From the NCBI RefSeq assembly GCF_001719165.1, contig NZ_CP017057.1:992001-1056000 (forward strand): 64,000 nucleotides of DNA, written 5' to 3'. Of the stretch, positions 25,210 to 33,143 are shown in pieces. The DNA comes from Erythrobacter litoralis. GTDB lineage: Bacteria > Pseudomonadota > Alphaproteobacteria > Sphingomonadales > Sphingomonadaceae. The notes under the pieces are model-generated. The model was not told the DNA's origin. It saw only the letters and a program-made list of their open reading frames with translations, and did no database searches. The position numbers and the translations under genes are program-made. How positions within the stretch are numbered: the stretch's first letter is position 1; every line of letters starts with the position of its first letter.

Positions 25210-25565
25210 CAGCGTGTCTCCTTGCTTGCAAGGTTCAGCGGCACGCCTGCATCCTTGCGGTTATCCCTCAGCGCCTCGATCTCCTCGGAGAGCGAATAGC
25301 CGCGATCGGTGACGATCCTTTCCAGCACGATCATGCGGTCCTGCATCGCGTCGAGCTTGTCGTGGAGCGCGCGGTTTTCCTCGCGCAGCCGCTTCGTCTC
25401 GGCGCTGTCGGCCCCGGCTGTTTTCGGCGCGGTCTTGCCGCCCCATTCATCCTCGAGCTCGTAGCCGTGCCTGGCACGGATCCAGTTGTTGATGACCCAT
25501 GCGCCGTAGCTGACCGCCATGATGGCGATGACGAAGCCGGGGCCTCCCTGCAGCCAGTCCATCAC
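25209..25565 (-). CDS. PspB-like small membrane protein, second extra copy
   Basis: This 118-residue protein has a helix at about 10-29, the linker HGYELEDEWGG, a coiled coil from about 55 and the full motif LERIVTDRGY (81-90) then SEEIEALRD (93-101). It ends KDAGVPLNLASKE, nearly the same as the end of the first copy, which shows the two are recent paralogues. It overlaps the first copy by four bases. Confidence 0.8.
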   Translation of the reverse strand: MMDWLQGGPGFVIAIMAVSYGAWVINNWIRARHGYELEDEWGGKTAPKTAGADSAETKRLREENRALHDKLDAMQDRMIVLERIVTDRGYSLSEEIEALRDNRKDAGVPLNLASKETR

Positions 25566-25873
25566 GCCTTCTCCCTGCTTTCGAGGCCAAGCGGCACGCC
25601 CGCATCTCTGTCCTCGACGCTGCGGGTGTCGCGCAGCGCCTCGATCTGGGTGGCGATGTCGTAGCCGCGGTCGGTAACTATGCGTTCGAGCACCTTCACG
25701 CGGTCCTCGAGCTGCTGCACCTTGGAGGCGTATTGCGCTGCCTTTTCGGCGGTGCTGCTGGCGGTCGCCTCGACTTCCATCTTCGCGATCTTCTGGCGGT
25801 GCGAAGTCCAGATCGCGAGGCTCGGTATGCCGAAGATCATGATGACCGCGACAAGGCCTATGAATTCACCCAT
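25562..25873 (-). CDS. PspB-like small membrane protein, first extra copy
   Basis: The 103-residue product is the closest of the series to PspB in length and layout: membrane helix at about 4-22, basic patch (SHRQKIAK), coiled coil from about 43, LERIVTDRGY at 62-71 and TQIEALRD at 75-82, then the tail DAGVPLGLESRE. It starts 33 bases after pspC and is coupled to the next gene. PspB in other bacteria binds PspC and PspA; the extra copies could give alternative partners. Confidence 0.8.
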   Translation of the reverse strand: MGEFIGLVAVIMIFGIPSLAIWTSHRQKIAKMEVEATASSTAEKAAQYASKVQQLEDRVKVLERIVTDRGYDIATQIEALRDTRSVEDRDAGVPLGLESREKA

Positions 25874-25906
25874 TGCTCAAGTCCCCTCTCTTGTCGTCGA
25901 GCCGGA

Positions 25907-26281
25907 TCAGCGCAGCCGCTCGATCTCGGCGGTGAGGCGCGGATTGCTGCTCACGTAGTGCGCCTCAACATTGGCGAGCCTGCGGTCGATGTCGCGAAAC
26001 TGCGCGCGGATCTCGCGGGCGGTGCGGTGCGGGCTCTGGCGCACGCGCTGCCAGTATTTCTGTTCGCCTTCGTCGCGGTAGAGATGCGGCGGCTTCTTGT
26101 TGAGGATGAAGCCGGCGACGAAATAGGCGAGGATCGGCCAGCCGAGCGTGATCGACAGGACAACGAGACCCAGCCTGATCCAGACCGCATCGACGCCGGT
26201 ATAGTCGGCGATGCCGGAGCACACGCCCATGAGCTTGGCATTGTGCTTGTCGCGGTAAAGCTTGGTGCGAGGGCTGTTCAC
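25907..26281 (-). CDS. pspC: Phage shock protein C (membrane stress sensor)
   Basis: PspC is a polytopic or bitopic inner-membrane protein that recruits PspA under envelope stress. The 124-residue protein has the PspC domain at 6-62 (LYRDKHNAKLMGVCSGIADY, then the DAVWIRLGLVVLSI helix). Unusually, its C-terminal 30 residues (RRLANVEAHYVSSNPRLTAE then IERLR) resemble the motif ending the six small downstream genes. It overlaps pspB by four bases. Confidence 0.93.
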   Translation of the reverse strand: MNSPRTKLYRDKHNAKLMGVCSGIADYTGVDAVWIRLGLVVLSITLGWPILAYFVAGFILNKKPPHLYRDEGEQKYWQRVRQSPHRTAREIRAQFRDIDRRLANVEAHYVSSNPRLTAEIERLR

Positions 26282-26589
26282 GGGCGGGCTCCTTTCTTCT
26301 CGGCCATCATGCGGTCGAGTTCGCGCAGTTTCTGGTTGTCGGTTTCCTGGTCGGCGACGAGCCGCTTGACCGGGGTGAAGGACGGATCGTCGTCGGCAAC
26401 GAGACGCTCGACCGTGTCCATCCGTTCATCGAGCCGCCTGGCGAGGCTGTAGAGTTCCTCCAGCAGCACCTCGTCGTCGGAGGTGATGGTCGCGGCGGTT
26501 TTCCACTTGGTCACGTAATGCAGGATGATCCAGGGCAGGCCGATGAAGATCGACCCGAAGAGAATAAACGGGACGAGGATGTCTTCCAT
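26278..26589 (-). CDS. pspB: Phage shock protein B
   Basis: The 103-residue protein has the PspB pattern of one N-terminal membrane helix (about 4-24) and a cytosolic coiled coil. It reads DERMDTVERLVADDDPSF around residues 54-71, related to the LERIVTD motif of the extra copies. It is longer than E. coli PspB (about 74 residues). Three bases separate it from the pspA stop, and its stop overlaps pspC. Confidence 0.88.
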   Translation of the reverse strand: MEDILVPFILFGSIFIGLPWIILHYVTKWKTAATITSDDEVLLEELYSLARRLDERMDTVERLVADDDPSFTPVKRLVADQETDNQKLRELDRMMAEKKGARP

Positions 26590-26592
26590 GAC

Positions 26593-27279
26593 TTATTGTT
26601 CCTTCTTCGGCGCGTCCTTGCCGAGCGCCTTTTTCATCTGTTCGAGTTCGTCATCGACCGCATCGTCGCCGGCAAGCGCGGCGATCTCGTCCGAAAGGGT
26701 GGGCTTGCCGCCTTCCGCGATGCGCAGCGCGTCGGCGCGCCCTTCGGCGTAATCGACCCGGCGTTCGAGCTGGTCGAACCGGGCGAGCGCCTCGTCGGTG
26801 CGTTCGGTGCTCATCAAGGTGCGCAGCTTGACGCGGTTCTCCGCGCTTTCGAGACGGGCGGCGATCGCGCTCTGGCGGCTGCGCGCTTCGCGCAGGCGGT
26901 GCTGCAGCTTGGCGATGTCGTCCTCATAGGCGCGCAGGGCATCGTCGAGCACGGCGATCTCGGCCTTGAGCTGGTCGGCGGTGTCGGCCGCCTTCTTCTT
27001 CTCGACCAGCGCCGCGCGGGCGAGGTCCTCGCGGTCCTTCGACAGCGCAAGCTGCGCCTTTTCGGCCCAGTCGGCCTGGAGCTTGTCGAGCTTGACGCAG
27101 TGCCGGTGCATTTCCTTCTGGTCGGCGATGGTGCGCGCCGCGCTTGCCCGGACCTCGACCAGGGTCTCCTCCATTTCGAGGATGATCATGCGGATCATCT
27201 TCGCCGGGTCGTCGGCATTGTCGAGCAGGTCGTTGAAATTGGCCGCGATGATGTCGCGGGTTCGGCTGAAAATGCCCAT
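26593..27279 (-). CDS. pspA: Phage shock protein A (PspA/IM30 family)
   Basis: PspA is a peripheral, oligomeric coiled-coil protein that stabilises damaged inner membrane and, when free, inhibits PspF. The 228-residue form starts MGIFSRTRDIIAANFNDLLD, the family N-terminal amphipathic helix, and continues as four long helices. GGAG lies eight bases before this ATG. The frame is open for another 112 codons upstream to an ATG at 27615, so a longer form is possible. It is the start of the pspABC run; a 66-residue gene lies between the sigma-54 promoter and it. Confidence 0.93.
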   Translation of the reverse strand: MGIFSRTRDIIAANFNDLLDNADDPAKMIRMIILEMEETLVEVRASAARTIADQKEMHRHCVKLDKLQADWAEKAQLALSKDREDLARAALVEKKKAADTADQLKAEIAVLDDALRAYEDDIAKLQHRLREARSRQSAIAARLESAENRVKLRTLMSTERTDEALARFDQLERRVDYAEGRADALRIAEGGKPTLSDEIAALAGDDAVDDELEQMKKALGKDAPKKEQ

Positions 27280-27615
27280 GAAGGCTACTCCATCTAGGAA
27301 CGAATTGCTGCGGGGCCGGGCGCGCGAGGCGTCGTTTTGGCTGCCGCCCCGTTCGCCGCGCCCGCCGCGCGGGTTCTGCGTCGGGGTGGGGCTGGTGCGC
27401 AAGGCCTCGATTTCGGCGTCGAGCCGCGAAAGCTTTCCGCCCGATTCCCGCTCATCCGATTCCCGGCCACCGGATCCGCGGGGGTTCCGGACCGGAGAAA
27501 GGCCGCCATCGTCGCGGGTCTGCGACGCGCTCGCCCCGGCGGCGGGATCGCCTGTGCGGGTGGCGGGCTCGTTTCGCTCCGGTCTGAAAGAGGTCTTGTC
27601 GTTGTGGTCGGTCAT
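27280..27615 (-). other. In-frame open extension upstream of pspA
   Basis: From an ATG at 27615 the pspA frame is uninterrupted for 112 codons. The translated stretch is polar, Arg/Gly/Pro/Ser-rich and probably disordered, but contains KLSRLDAEIEALRTSP near residue 70, matching the EIEALR tail of the downstream small proteins. The ATG is 11 bases after the preceding stop and has no clear ribosome-binding site. It could be an N-terminally extended PspA of 340 residues, a decayed family member, or unexpressed. Confidence 0.45.
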
Positions 27616-27626
27616 GGCGTTGGCGA

Positions 27627-27827
27627 TCAGGCGATCTCGACGAGCGCGCTGACGGGCGCGCTGACGGCGGCACCGGCGACGCTCGCCGCGCTTGCCTCGC
27701 CGACCTGGGTGGTCAGGACCACCATCGCAGCCATGGCGAAGGTGCTGGCGATCGCGGCCTGGCCGAGCTTGCTGCCGAGAAACTCGTTCGCAAGCGGCGC
27801 TTTCGGATTGATCAGGCTCTTCAACAT
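27627..27827 (-). CDS. 66-residue membrane protein, first gene of the psp transcript
   Basis: This is the first open frame after the sigma-54 promoter, about 60 bases into the predicted transcript, with GGGAGGA before its ATG. The product has a basic N-terminus (MLKSLINPKAPL), one hydrophobic helix (about 25-44) and an Ala/Ser/Val-rich tail. I do not recognise a family. Its place ahead of pspA means it is made whenever PspF is active, so a role in the stress response is likely but undefined. Confidence 0.7.
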   Translation of the reverse strand: MLKSLINPKAPLANEFLGSKLGQAAIASTFAMAAMVVLTTQVGEASAASVAGAAVSAPVSALVEIA

Positions 27828-27899
27828 CTGGCGGGTCCTCCCGATTTGCGTGTCCGTGCGGCCCCATGCCGCCCGGTTCGCAGGTTGTGCCGGATGTTT

Positions 27900-27915
27900 T
27901 GCAATCCCTGTGCCA
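27900..27915 (-). promoter_or_regulatory. Sigma-54 promoter of the psp operon
   Basis: Read on the minus strand the 16 bases are TGGCACAGGGATTGCA, which matches the RpoN consensus at every conserved position except the seventh, with GG and GC ten bases apart. Transcription should start near 27889. The divergent pspF gene supplies the activator, as in enterobacterial psp loci. Confidence 0.88.
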
Positions 27916-27979
27916 AACCACAAAAATCCCGGGATTCCGGGGGTTTGCGGGTGCCCTTCCTTTCCTGTGTTGGTTTCTG

Positions 27980-28009
27980 TTGCCAAGCATTGGGATTTTT
28001 CACTATATT
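27980..28009 (+). promoter_or_regulatory. Sigma-70 promoter of pspF
   Basis: TTGCCA and TATATT are 18 bases apart. The predicted start is at about 28016, which coincides with the pspF start codon, and no ribosome-binding site precedes that codon. The boxes lie inside the region where PspF would bind to activate the divergent psp promoter, so autoregulation is plausible. Confidence 0.5.
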
Positions 28010-28015
28010 TCGGTC

Positions 28016-29068
28016 ATGGAGCGCGAAAACCAGTTCATCGGCCAGTCCGGCGCCTTTCTCGACGCGGTCGAGCGCGCCAGTCGCGCCGCCGCGCTCTCCC
28101 GCCCCGTTCTCGTCATCGGCGAGCGCGGGACCGGCAAGGAACTCATCGCCGAACGACTCCACCGCCTCTCGACCCGCTGGGACGAGCCGCTGGTGACGAT
28201 GAACTGCGCGGCGCTGCCCGAAACCCTGATCGAGGCTGAACTGTTCGGCCACGAGGCGGGCGCCTTCACCGGTGCTACCAAGGCGCGCACCGGAAGGTTC
28301 GAGGAAGCCGACAAGGGGACGTTGTTTCTCGACGAACTGGGCACGCTTTCGATGGGCGCGCAGGAACGCCTGCTGAGGGCGGTCGAATATGGTGAAGTCA
28401 CGCGAATCGGTGCCTCGCGCCCCGTCAGGGTCGATGTCCGCATCGTCGCCGCCACGAATGACGACCTGCCCGCGCTCGCCGAGAGCGGCGAATTCCGTGC
28501 CGACCTGCTCGACCGGCTTTCCTTCGAGGTCATCACCCTGCCGCCGCTGCGCGTGCGCGAAGGCGATATCGGTGTGCTCGCGGAATATTTCGGGCGGCGC
28601 ATGGCGGCCGAGATCGAATGGCTCGGCTGGCCCGGCTTCGCCCCGCACGTGATGGACCAGCTCGAGAATTACGCCTGGCCGGGCAATGTGCGCGAACTGC
28701 GCAACGTGGTCGAGCGCGCGGTCTATCGCTGGGACGATCCCTCGATGCCGATCGCCCATGTCCAGTTCGACCCGTTCGACAGCCCGTGGAAGCCGCGCGC
28801 GCCCTCTCACCGGACCGCTTCCGCCACTGGCGGCGCCGCGCAGGCCGCGCCGCGGGCCGAGGACTTCGCCTCATCCGCCCCCTGCTTCGACGAGATCGAG
28901 GACCTGCGCGCCGCGGTCGACGCGCATGAGCGCGCGATCGTCGAACATGCGCTGGGCAGGCATCGCTGGAACCAGCGCCAGACCGCCCGCGCGCTGAACC
29001 TGACCTATGACCAGCTGCGCCACTGCATCAAGAAGCACGGCCTCATGGAAAGCGAAAGCGCGGACTGA
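28016..29068 (+). CDS. pspF: PspF-type sigma-54 activator
   Basis: The 350-residue protein is an AAA+ enhancer-binding protein without a receiver or sensor domain, as in PspF, whose activity is held off by PspA. Visible motifs are Walker A GERGTGKE (35-42), the sigma-54 contact loop GAFTGA (82-87), Walker B GTLFLDEL (101-108) and the WPGNVRELRNVVERAVY segment near 222-238. A linker and a Fis-type helix-turn-helix (about 315-345, NQRQTARALNLTYDQLRHCI) follow. It is divergent from the psp genes. The start at MEREN is standard for the family. Confidence 0.95.
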   Translation: MERENQFIGQSGAFLDAVERASRAAALSRPVLVIGERGTGKELIAERLHRLSTRWDEPLVTMNCAALPETLIEAELFGHEAGAFTGATKARTGRFEEADKGTLFLDELGTLSMGAQERLLRAVEYGEVTRIGASRPVRVDVRIVAATNDDLPALAESGEFRADLLDRLSFEVITLPPLRVREGDIGVLAEYFGRRMAAEIEWLGWPGFAPHVMDQLENYAWPGNVRELRNVVERAVYRWDDPSMPIAHVQFDPFDSPWKPRAPSHRTASATGGAAQAAPRAEDFASSAPCFDEIEDLRAAVDAHERAIVEHALGRHRWNQRQTARALNLTYDQLRHCIKKHGLMESESAD

Positions 29069-29153
29069 CCCCGGACCGGACGCTGCAAGGGCAACCTTCC
29101 CGCAAGGATTTCACGCTAGCACGACGCGACACAGCGCCTGCCGGGGAGCCACG

Positions 29154-29495
29154 ATGCGCCTGCTTTCGGAGATGATGGACCACCTTTCGAGCACCGTGCG
29201 CCTGATTGCGGGCCTCATCACCCTGTGCGTGCTGGGTTTCGGCGGGATGATGACCTTCGGGGCTTCGGTGGTCGCTCCGCAGGTGGCCGGGGACTTCGCC
29301 GAGCGCGCCGAGAAAGTCAGCGAGAAGGCGATAGAGGCGCGGCTAGAGGCCGTGCGCGCGCGTGAACTGGCGCGCGATGGCTGGGGCTACAACGCCTCGA
29401 CCGGCTCTGATGCGGCGGCAGGCTATGGGCCGGATCCCGATGTCGAGCGGCGTCGGCGCGCGGGCGAGGAAGAGATCGGCGGCTGGGCCGAATAG
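29154..29495 (+). CDS. Small membrane protein downstream of pspF
   Basis: The 113-residue protein has one membrane helix (about 15-42, LIAGLITLCVLGFGGMMTFG), a long charged helix (about 48-75, AERAEKVSEKAIEARLEAVR) and a Gly/Asp/Arg-rich tail. GGGGAG precedes the ATG at 29154. It lies 85 bases after pspF on the same strand. No family is recognised, but the layout (one helix then a coiled coil) echoes the small psp proteins. Confidence 0.7.
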   Translation: MRLLSEMMDHLSSTVRLIAGLITLCVLGFGGMMTFGASVVAPQVAGDFAERAEKVSEKAIEARLEAVRARELARDGWGYNASTGSDAAAGYGPDPDVERRRRAGEEEIGGWAE

Positions 29496-29548
29496 GCATG
29501 CTTGCGCACCTCCTTTCGCGGGCGCATCTCCCTGTTAACGTTCATCTT

Positions 29549-29577
29549 TTGCAAACCATTGCTTTTCCCTGTATTGT
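29549..29577 (+). promoter_or_regulatory. Sigma-70-type promoter of the PilZ gene
   Basis: TTGCAA and TATTGT are separated by exactly 17 bases, in a locally AT-rich stretch. The predicted start near 29584 leaves a 60-base leader before the first PilZ gene. Confidence 0.6.
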
Positions 29578-29643
29578 TTGGTTCCATAGCAGTGCGGGTG
29601 CGCGCCGGCAGCGGCGCCATCCCGACCGGGATGAGGGCGCGAT

Positions 29644-30156
29644 TTGGCGGATCCTGAAGACAGGCCTGAAGAACCGAACGCGGCCGAAGGCGCACGCCCG
29701 GTCGGTTCCGGGCGCGGGCCGGACGCTGCCCTTGGCGGATTCGACAGGGACGGCGCGGATCAAGCCGCAGCGGGACTTCCGCCCATTGCCAATACCGGTC
29801 GCCGCTCCGCTGCGCGCCTGCGCGTCAGCCTTCCCGCGCGGCTGATTTCGATCGAGGGCGAACGCGCCTGCGTGCTCGTGAACCTTTCGCGCACCGGGGC
29901 GATGGTTGCGGTAGAAGGTCCGGTGCGCGTGGGCGAGAACGCGGTGCTCAGCTGCGCCGAGCTCGAAGCGTTCGGCGAAGTGGTCCGCGCCGATGGCGGG
30001 CTTTATGCCATGCGCTTCGATGACCTGATAAGCGAAGCCGAGGTGATTGCCATCCGGCGCCTTTACGACAATTTCGAGGAGCGCGAGCGGCGCTCGCTCG
30101 TCGACACGGTGCGAGACTGGGTGACGGGCGAAAGCGGCGATGAACGCTTGAAATGA
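29644..30156 (+). CDS. PilZ-domain protein
   Basis: PilZ domains bind cyclic di-GMP or serve as protein adaptors. In this 170-residue protein the first 50 residues are acidic and disordered. The PilZ core then begins TGRRSAARLRVSLPARL, the R-x-x-x-R region used for c-di-GMP binding, and continues to VNLSRTGAMVAVEG, which corresponds to the D/NxSxxG signature. The start codon is TTG. A second, shorter relative follows 100 bases downstream. Output function is unknown. Confidence 0.82.
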   Translation: MADPEDRPEEPNAAEGARPVGSGRGPDAALGGFDRDGADQAAAGLPPIANTGRRSAARLRVSLPARLISIEGERACVLVNLSRTGAMVAVEGPVRVGENAVLSCAELEAFGEVVRADGGLYAMRFDDLISEAEVIAIRRLYDNFEERERRSLVDTVRDWVTGESGDERLK

Positions 30157-30377
30157 CGCGCCGCCCGCGTCGGCAATTCCCGGCCCGTACACCTTAGGGA
30201 TTCCTGCGTAGGCCGCCGCACAAGGCGCTTTCACACGCAGGCCTAAAGCGGCGCGATGGCCGCGTCCTCTTCCTTCCGTCCGTTCGATGATCCCGGGTTC
30301 TGCCGTCCCGGCTCGCCGGCTGCGTCCGGCGTTACGACCGGGCGCCGGGGTGCGGCTCGGCATCCCGGGGGGGGCTG

Positions 30378-30683
30378 GTGACGCTCGGCGGGACCGAGCG
30401 GTGCGACCTCGTCGACCTGTCGTGCAGCGGGGCGCGGGTCGCGCTTACGAACGCGCTCGATGACCTGCTCGCGCCGGGCGACGGAGCTCTCCTGCGGGTC
30501 GCGGGGCTGGAGGCGTTCGGCGAGGTCGTGCGCCGCGACTCCTCTGCGATCGCCTTCGCCTTCGAGGAGAGGCTGGCCGAGGGCGACGTGCTCGCCGTGC
30601 GCCGCCATGCCGAAAGGCTGGCGGGCGACCCGACCAGCGCTCTGCGGCAGGCCGCGCACAACTGGGTGACCGGCGGGCGCTAG
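30378..30683 (+). CDS. PilZ-domain protein, N-terminus apparently split by a frameshift
   Basis: From GTG at 30378 the frame encodes 101 residues with the second half of a PilZ domain (CDLVDLSCSGARVAL, matching the DxSxxG motif) and an end, HNWVTGG, that matches the RDWVTGE near the end of the upstream PilZ protein. The missing first half is in another frame: ATG at 30256 reads to TTGRRGAARHPGGGW and stops at 30381. TGRR-x-AAR is the c-di-GMP region of its paralogue. The shift falls at a run of eight G (30367-30374); one more or two fewer G would join the two into a 142-143-residue PilZ protein. A disrupted gene, a phase-variable tract or a sequencing error are all possible. Confidence 0.6.
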   Translation: MTLGGTERCDLVDLSCSGARVALTNALDDLLAPGDGALLRVAGLEAFGEVVRRDSSAIAFAFEERLAEGDVLAVRRHAERLAGDPTSALRQAAHNWVTGGR

Positions 30684-30885
30684 CGGCTGCGGCCGCAAAC
30701 AGCGCCTGTCGGAGCCGTCCCGATCGCCCGGCGCCTTTGCTCTTGCCAAATCGTTCCGCCGCGATTACCTCCCGCATATCCCGACATCGTCGAGACTCTC
30801 ACAAGGCTGGCGCCTCCGGGGGCCGGCGCGGAACACGTTTTGTCATCACTGGGGCTCACGAGCCCGGCGAAGCTGAGGAATAGGA

Positions 30886-31455
30886 TTGGCCGACATCGAG
30901 CGTCTGACCGCGATCATCGAGCCCGAGGCGAAAGCGCTCGGATTCGATCTCGTGCGCGTGAAGATGATGCCGTCCGAAGCTGGCGACGGCGGGCAGGCGC
31001 TGCAGGTCATGGCCGAGGACCCGGCGACGGGCCAGCTCGTGATCGACCAGTGCGCTGCGCTTTCGCGGCGCATTTCCAACGCGATCGACGTGGCCGAGGA
31101 AGCGGGCGAGGTGCTGATCGAAGGCGCCTACCACCTTGAGGTTTCCAGCCCCGGCATCGACCGCCCGCTCACGCGCGTGCGCGACTTCGTCAACTGGGCC
31201 GGGCACGAAGCCCGGATCGTCATGGTCAAGGGCTATGAGGGACAGCGCACCTTGAAGGGCGAACTTGTCGGCATCGAGGGCGAAACGGTCGTCATCAACG
31301 ATACGAAGGCGGGCGAAACGCGCCTGCCGCGCCAGCAAATCCACTCCGCCAAGCTCGTCCTCACCGACGCGCTGATCGCGGCGACGCGCCCGCTCGACAC
31401 GAGCGGGGCGGACGAACTCATCGAAGAACTTGAAGAAGAGAAGGCAGACGACTGA
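30886..31455 (+). CDS. rimP: Ribosome maturation factor RimP
   Basis: RimP helps assemble the 30S subunit. The 189-residue protein starts with TTG after AGGA and has the family regions GFDLVRVKMM near the start, IEGAYHLEVSSPGIDRPLTR near residue 80 and the C-terminal SH3-like domain with LKGELVGIEGETVVI. The last 15 residues are acidic. It leads the nusA operon, and its stop shares a base with the nusA start. The 200-base upstream leader shows GC-rich inverted repeats but no gene. Confidence 0.95.
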   Translation: MADIERLTAIIEPEAKALGFDLVRVKMMPSEAGDGGQALQVMAEDPATGQLVIDQCAALSRRISNAIDVAEEAGEVLIEGAYHLEVSSPGIDRPLTRVRDFVNWAGHEARIVMVKGYEGQRTLKGELVGIEGETVVINDTKAGETRLPRQQIHSAKLVLTDALIAATRPLDTSGADELIEELEEEKADD

Positions 31456-33143
31456 TGGCCAGTGCCATTTCCGCGAACAAGGCCGAATTGCTCGCGATCG
31501 CCAATGCGGTCGCCTCGGAGAAGATGATCGACAAGTCGATCGTGATCGAGGCGATGGAAGAAGCGATTCAGAAGAGCGCGCGCAACCGCTATGGCGCGGA
31601 AAACGACATCCGCGCCAAGCTCGATCCCCAGACCGGAGACCTCACGCTTTGGCGTGTCGTCGAAGTGGTCGAGGAGGTCGAGGACTATTTCAAGCAGGTC
31701 GACCTGAAGCAGGCCGAGAAGCTCCAGCCCGGCGCGCAGCTTGGCGATTTCATTGTCGACCCGCTGCCCCCGGTCGATCTCGGCCGGATCGACGCGCAGT
31801 CGGCCAAGCAGGTGATCTTCCAGAAGGTCCGCGATGCCGAGCGCGAGCGCCAGTTCGAGGAGTTCAAGGATCGCGCGGGTGAAATCATCACCGGCGTCAT
31901 CAAGTCGGTCGAATTCGGCCACGTGATCGTCAATCTCGGCCGGGCCGAGGGCGTCATCCGCCGCGACCAGCAGATCCCGCGCGAAGCCGCCCGCGTGGGC
32001 GAGCGCGTGCGCGCGCTCATCACCAAGGTCGAACGCAACAATCGCGGGCCGCAGATCTTCCTGTCGCGCGCCGCGCCCGATTTCATGCGCAAGCTGTTCG
32101 CGCAGGAAGTGCCCGAAATCTACGACGGCATCATCGACATCAAGGCGGCCGCGCGCGACCCGGGCAGCCGCGCCAAGATCGGCGTGATCAGCTATGACAG
32201 CTCGATCGACCCCGTCGGCGCCTGCGTCGGCATGAAGGGCAGCCGCGTCCAGGCGGTGGTGCAGGAACTCCAGGGCGAAAAGATTGACATCATCCCCTGG
32301 TCAGAAGACACCGCGACCTTCGTCGTCAACGCATTGCAGCCCGCCACCGTCAGCCGCGTCGTTCTCGACGAGGAAGAGGGCCGGATCGAGGTCGTCGTGC
32401 CCGATGACCAGCTTTCCCTCGCGATCGGGCGGCGCGGCCAGAACGTGCGTCTCGCCAGCCAGCTGACCGGTCACCAGATCGACATCATGACCGAGGAAGA
32501 GGCCTCCGAGAAGCGCTCGAAGGAATTCGCCGAACGCTCCAAGATGTTCGAGGAGGAGCTCGACGTCGACGAAACGCTTTCGCAACTGCTCGTCGCCGAA
32601 GGTTTCGCCGAACTCGAAGAGGTCGCCTATGTCGAACTCTCCGAACTCGCCGCGATCGAGGGCTTCGACGAGGAACTCGCCGAGGAACTCCAGAGCCGCG
32701 CGATCGAAGCGCTCGAGAGGCAGGAAGAAGGTCACCGTGCCGCCCGCCGCGAACTCGGCGTCGAAGACGATCTCGCCGAACTCCCGCATCTCTCCGAAGC
32801 GATGCTGGTCACGCTCGGCAAGGCGGGGATCAAGACGTTGGACGATCTTGCCGATCTCGCCACCGACGAACTGATCGCCAAGAAGCGAGAGGCTCCGCGT
32901 CGCCGCAACAACAATGCGGACGGCCCGCCGATGCGTCGCCCGCAGCGCGAACAGGACAAGGGCGGGGTACTCGGCGAATACGGTCTGACCGAAGAGCAGG
33001 GCAACGAGATCATCATGGCCGCCCGCGCCCATTGGTTCGAAGACGAAGAGCCTCAGGCCGCTCCGTCCGGGTCCGAGAACGAGGAACCGGCCGCGAGCGA
33101 GCCCGACACCCAGGAGGCCGCCCATGCGGACTCCGACCAATGA
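31455..33143 (+). CDS. nusA: Transcription termination/antitermination factor NusA
   Basis: The 562-residue NusA has an N-terminal RNA-polymerase-binding domain (about 1-125), S1 domain (about 135-200), KH1 and KH2 domains (with [23 protein letters not shown] near 235 and [18 protein letters not shown] near 320, which contain the GxxG RNA-binding loops), and helix-hairpin-helix repeats in the acidic C-terminus (about 370-475). An additional disordered tail ends in Glu/Ala-rich sequence. It is translationally coupled to rimP and overlaps rnpM by 20 bases. Confidence 0.97.
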   Translation: MASAISANKAELLAIANAVASEKMIDKSIVIEAMEEAIQKSARNRYGAENDIRAKLDPQTGDLTLWRVVEVVEEVEDYFKQVDLKQAEKLQPGAQLGDFIVDPLPPVDLGRIDAQSAKQVIFQKVRDAERERQFEEFKDRAGEIITGVIKSVEFGHVIVNLGRAEGVIRRDQQIPREAARVGERVRALITKVERNNRGPQIFLSRAAPDFMRKLFAQEVPEIYDGIIDIKAAARDPGSRAKIGVISYDSSIDPVGACVGMKGSRVQAVVQELQGEKIDIIPWSEDTATFVVNALQPATVSRVVLDEEEGRIEVVVPDDQLSLAIGRRGQNVRLASQLTGHQIDIMTEEEASEKRSKEFAERSKMFEEELDVDETLSQLLVAEGFAELEEVAYVELSELAAIEGFDEELAEELQSRAIEALERQEEGHRAARRELGVEDDLAELPHLSEAMLVTLGKAGIKTLDDLADLATDELIAKKREAPRRRNNNADGPPMRRPQREQDKGGVLGEYGLTEEQGNEIIMAARAHWFEDEEPQAAPSGSENEEPAASEPDTQEAAHADSDQ

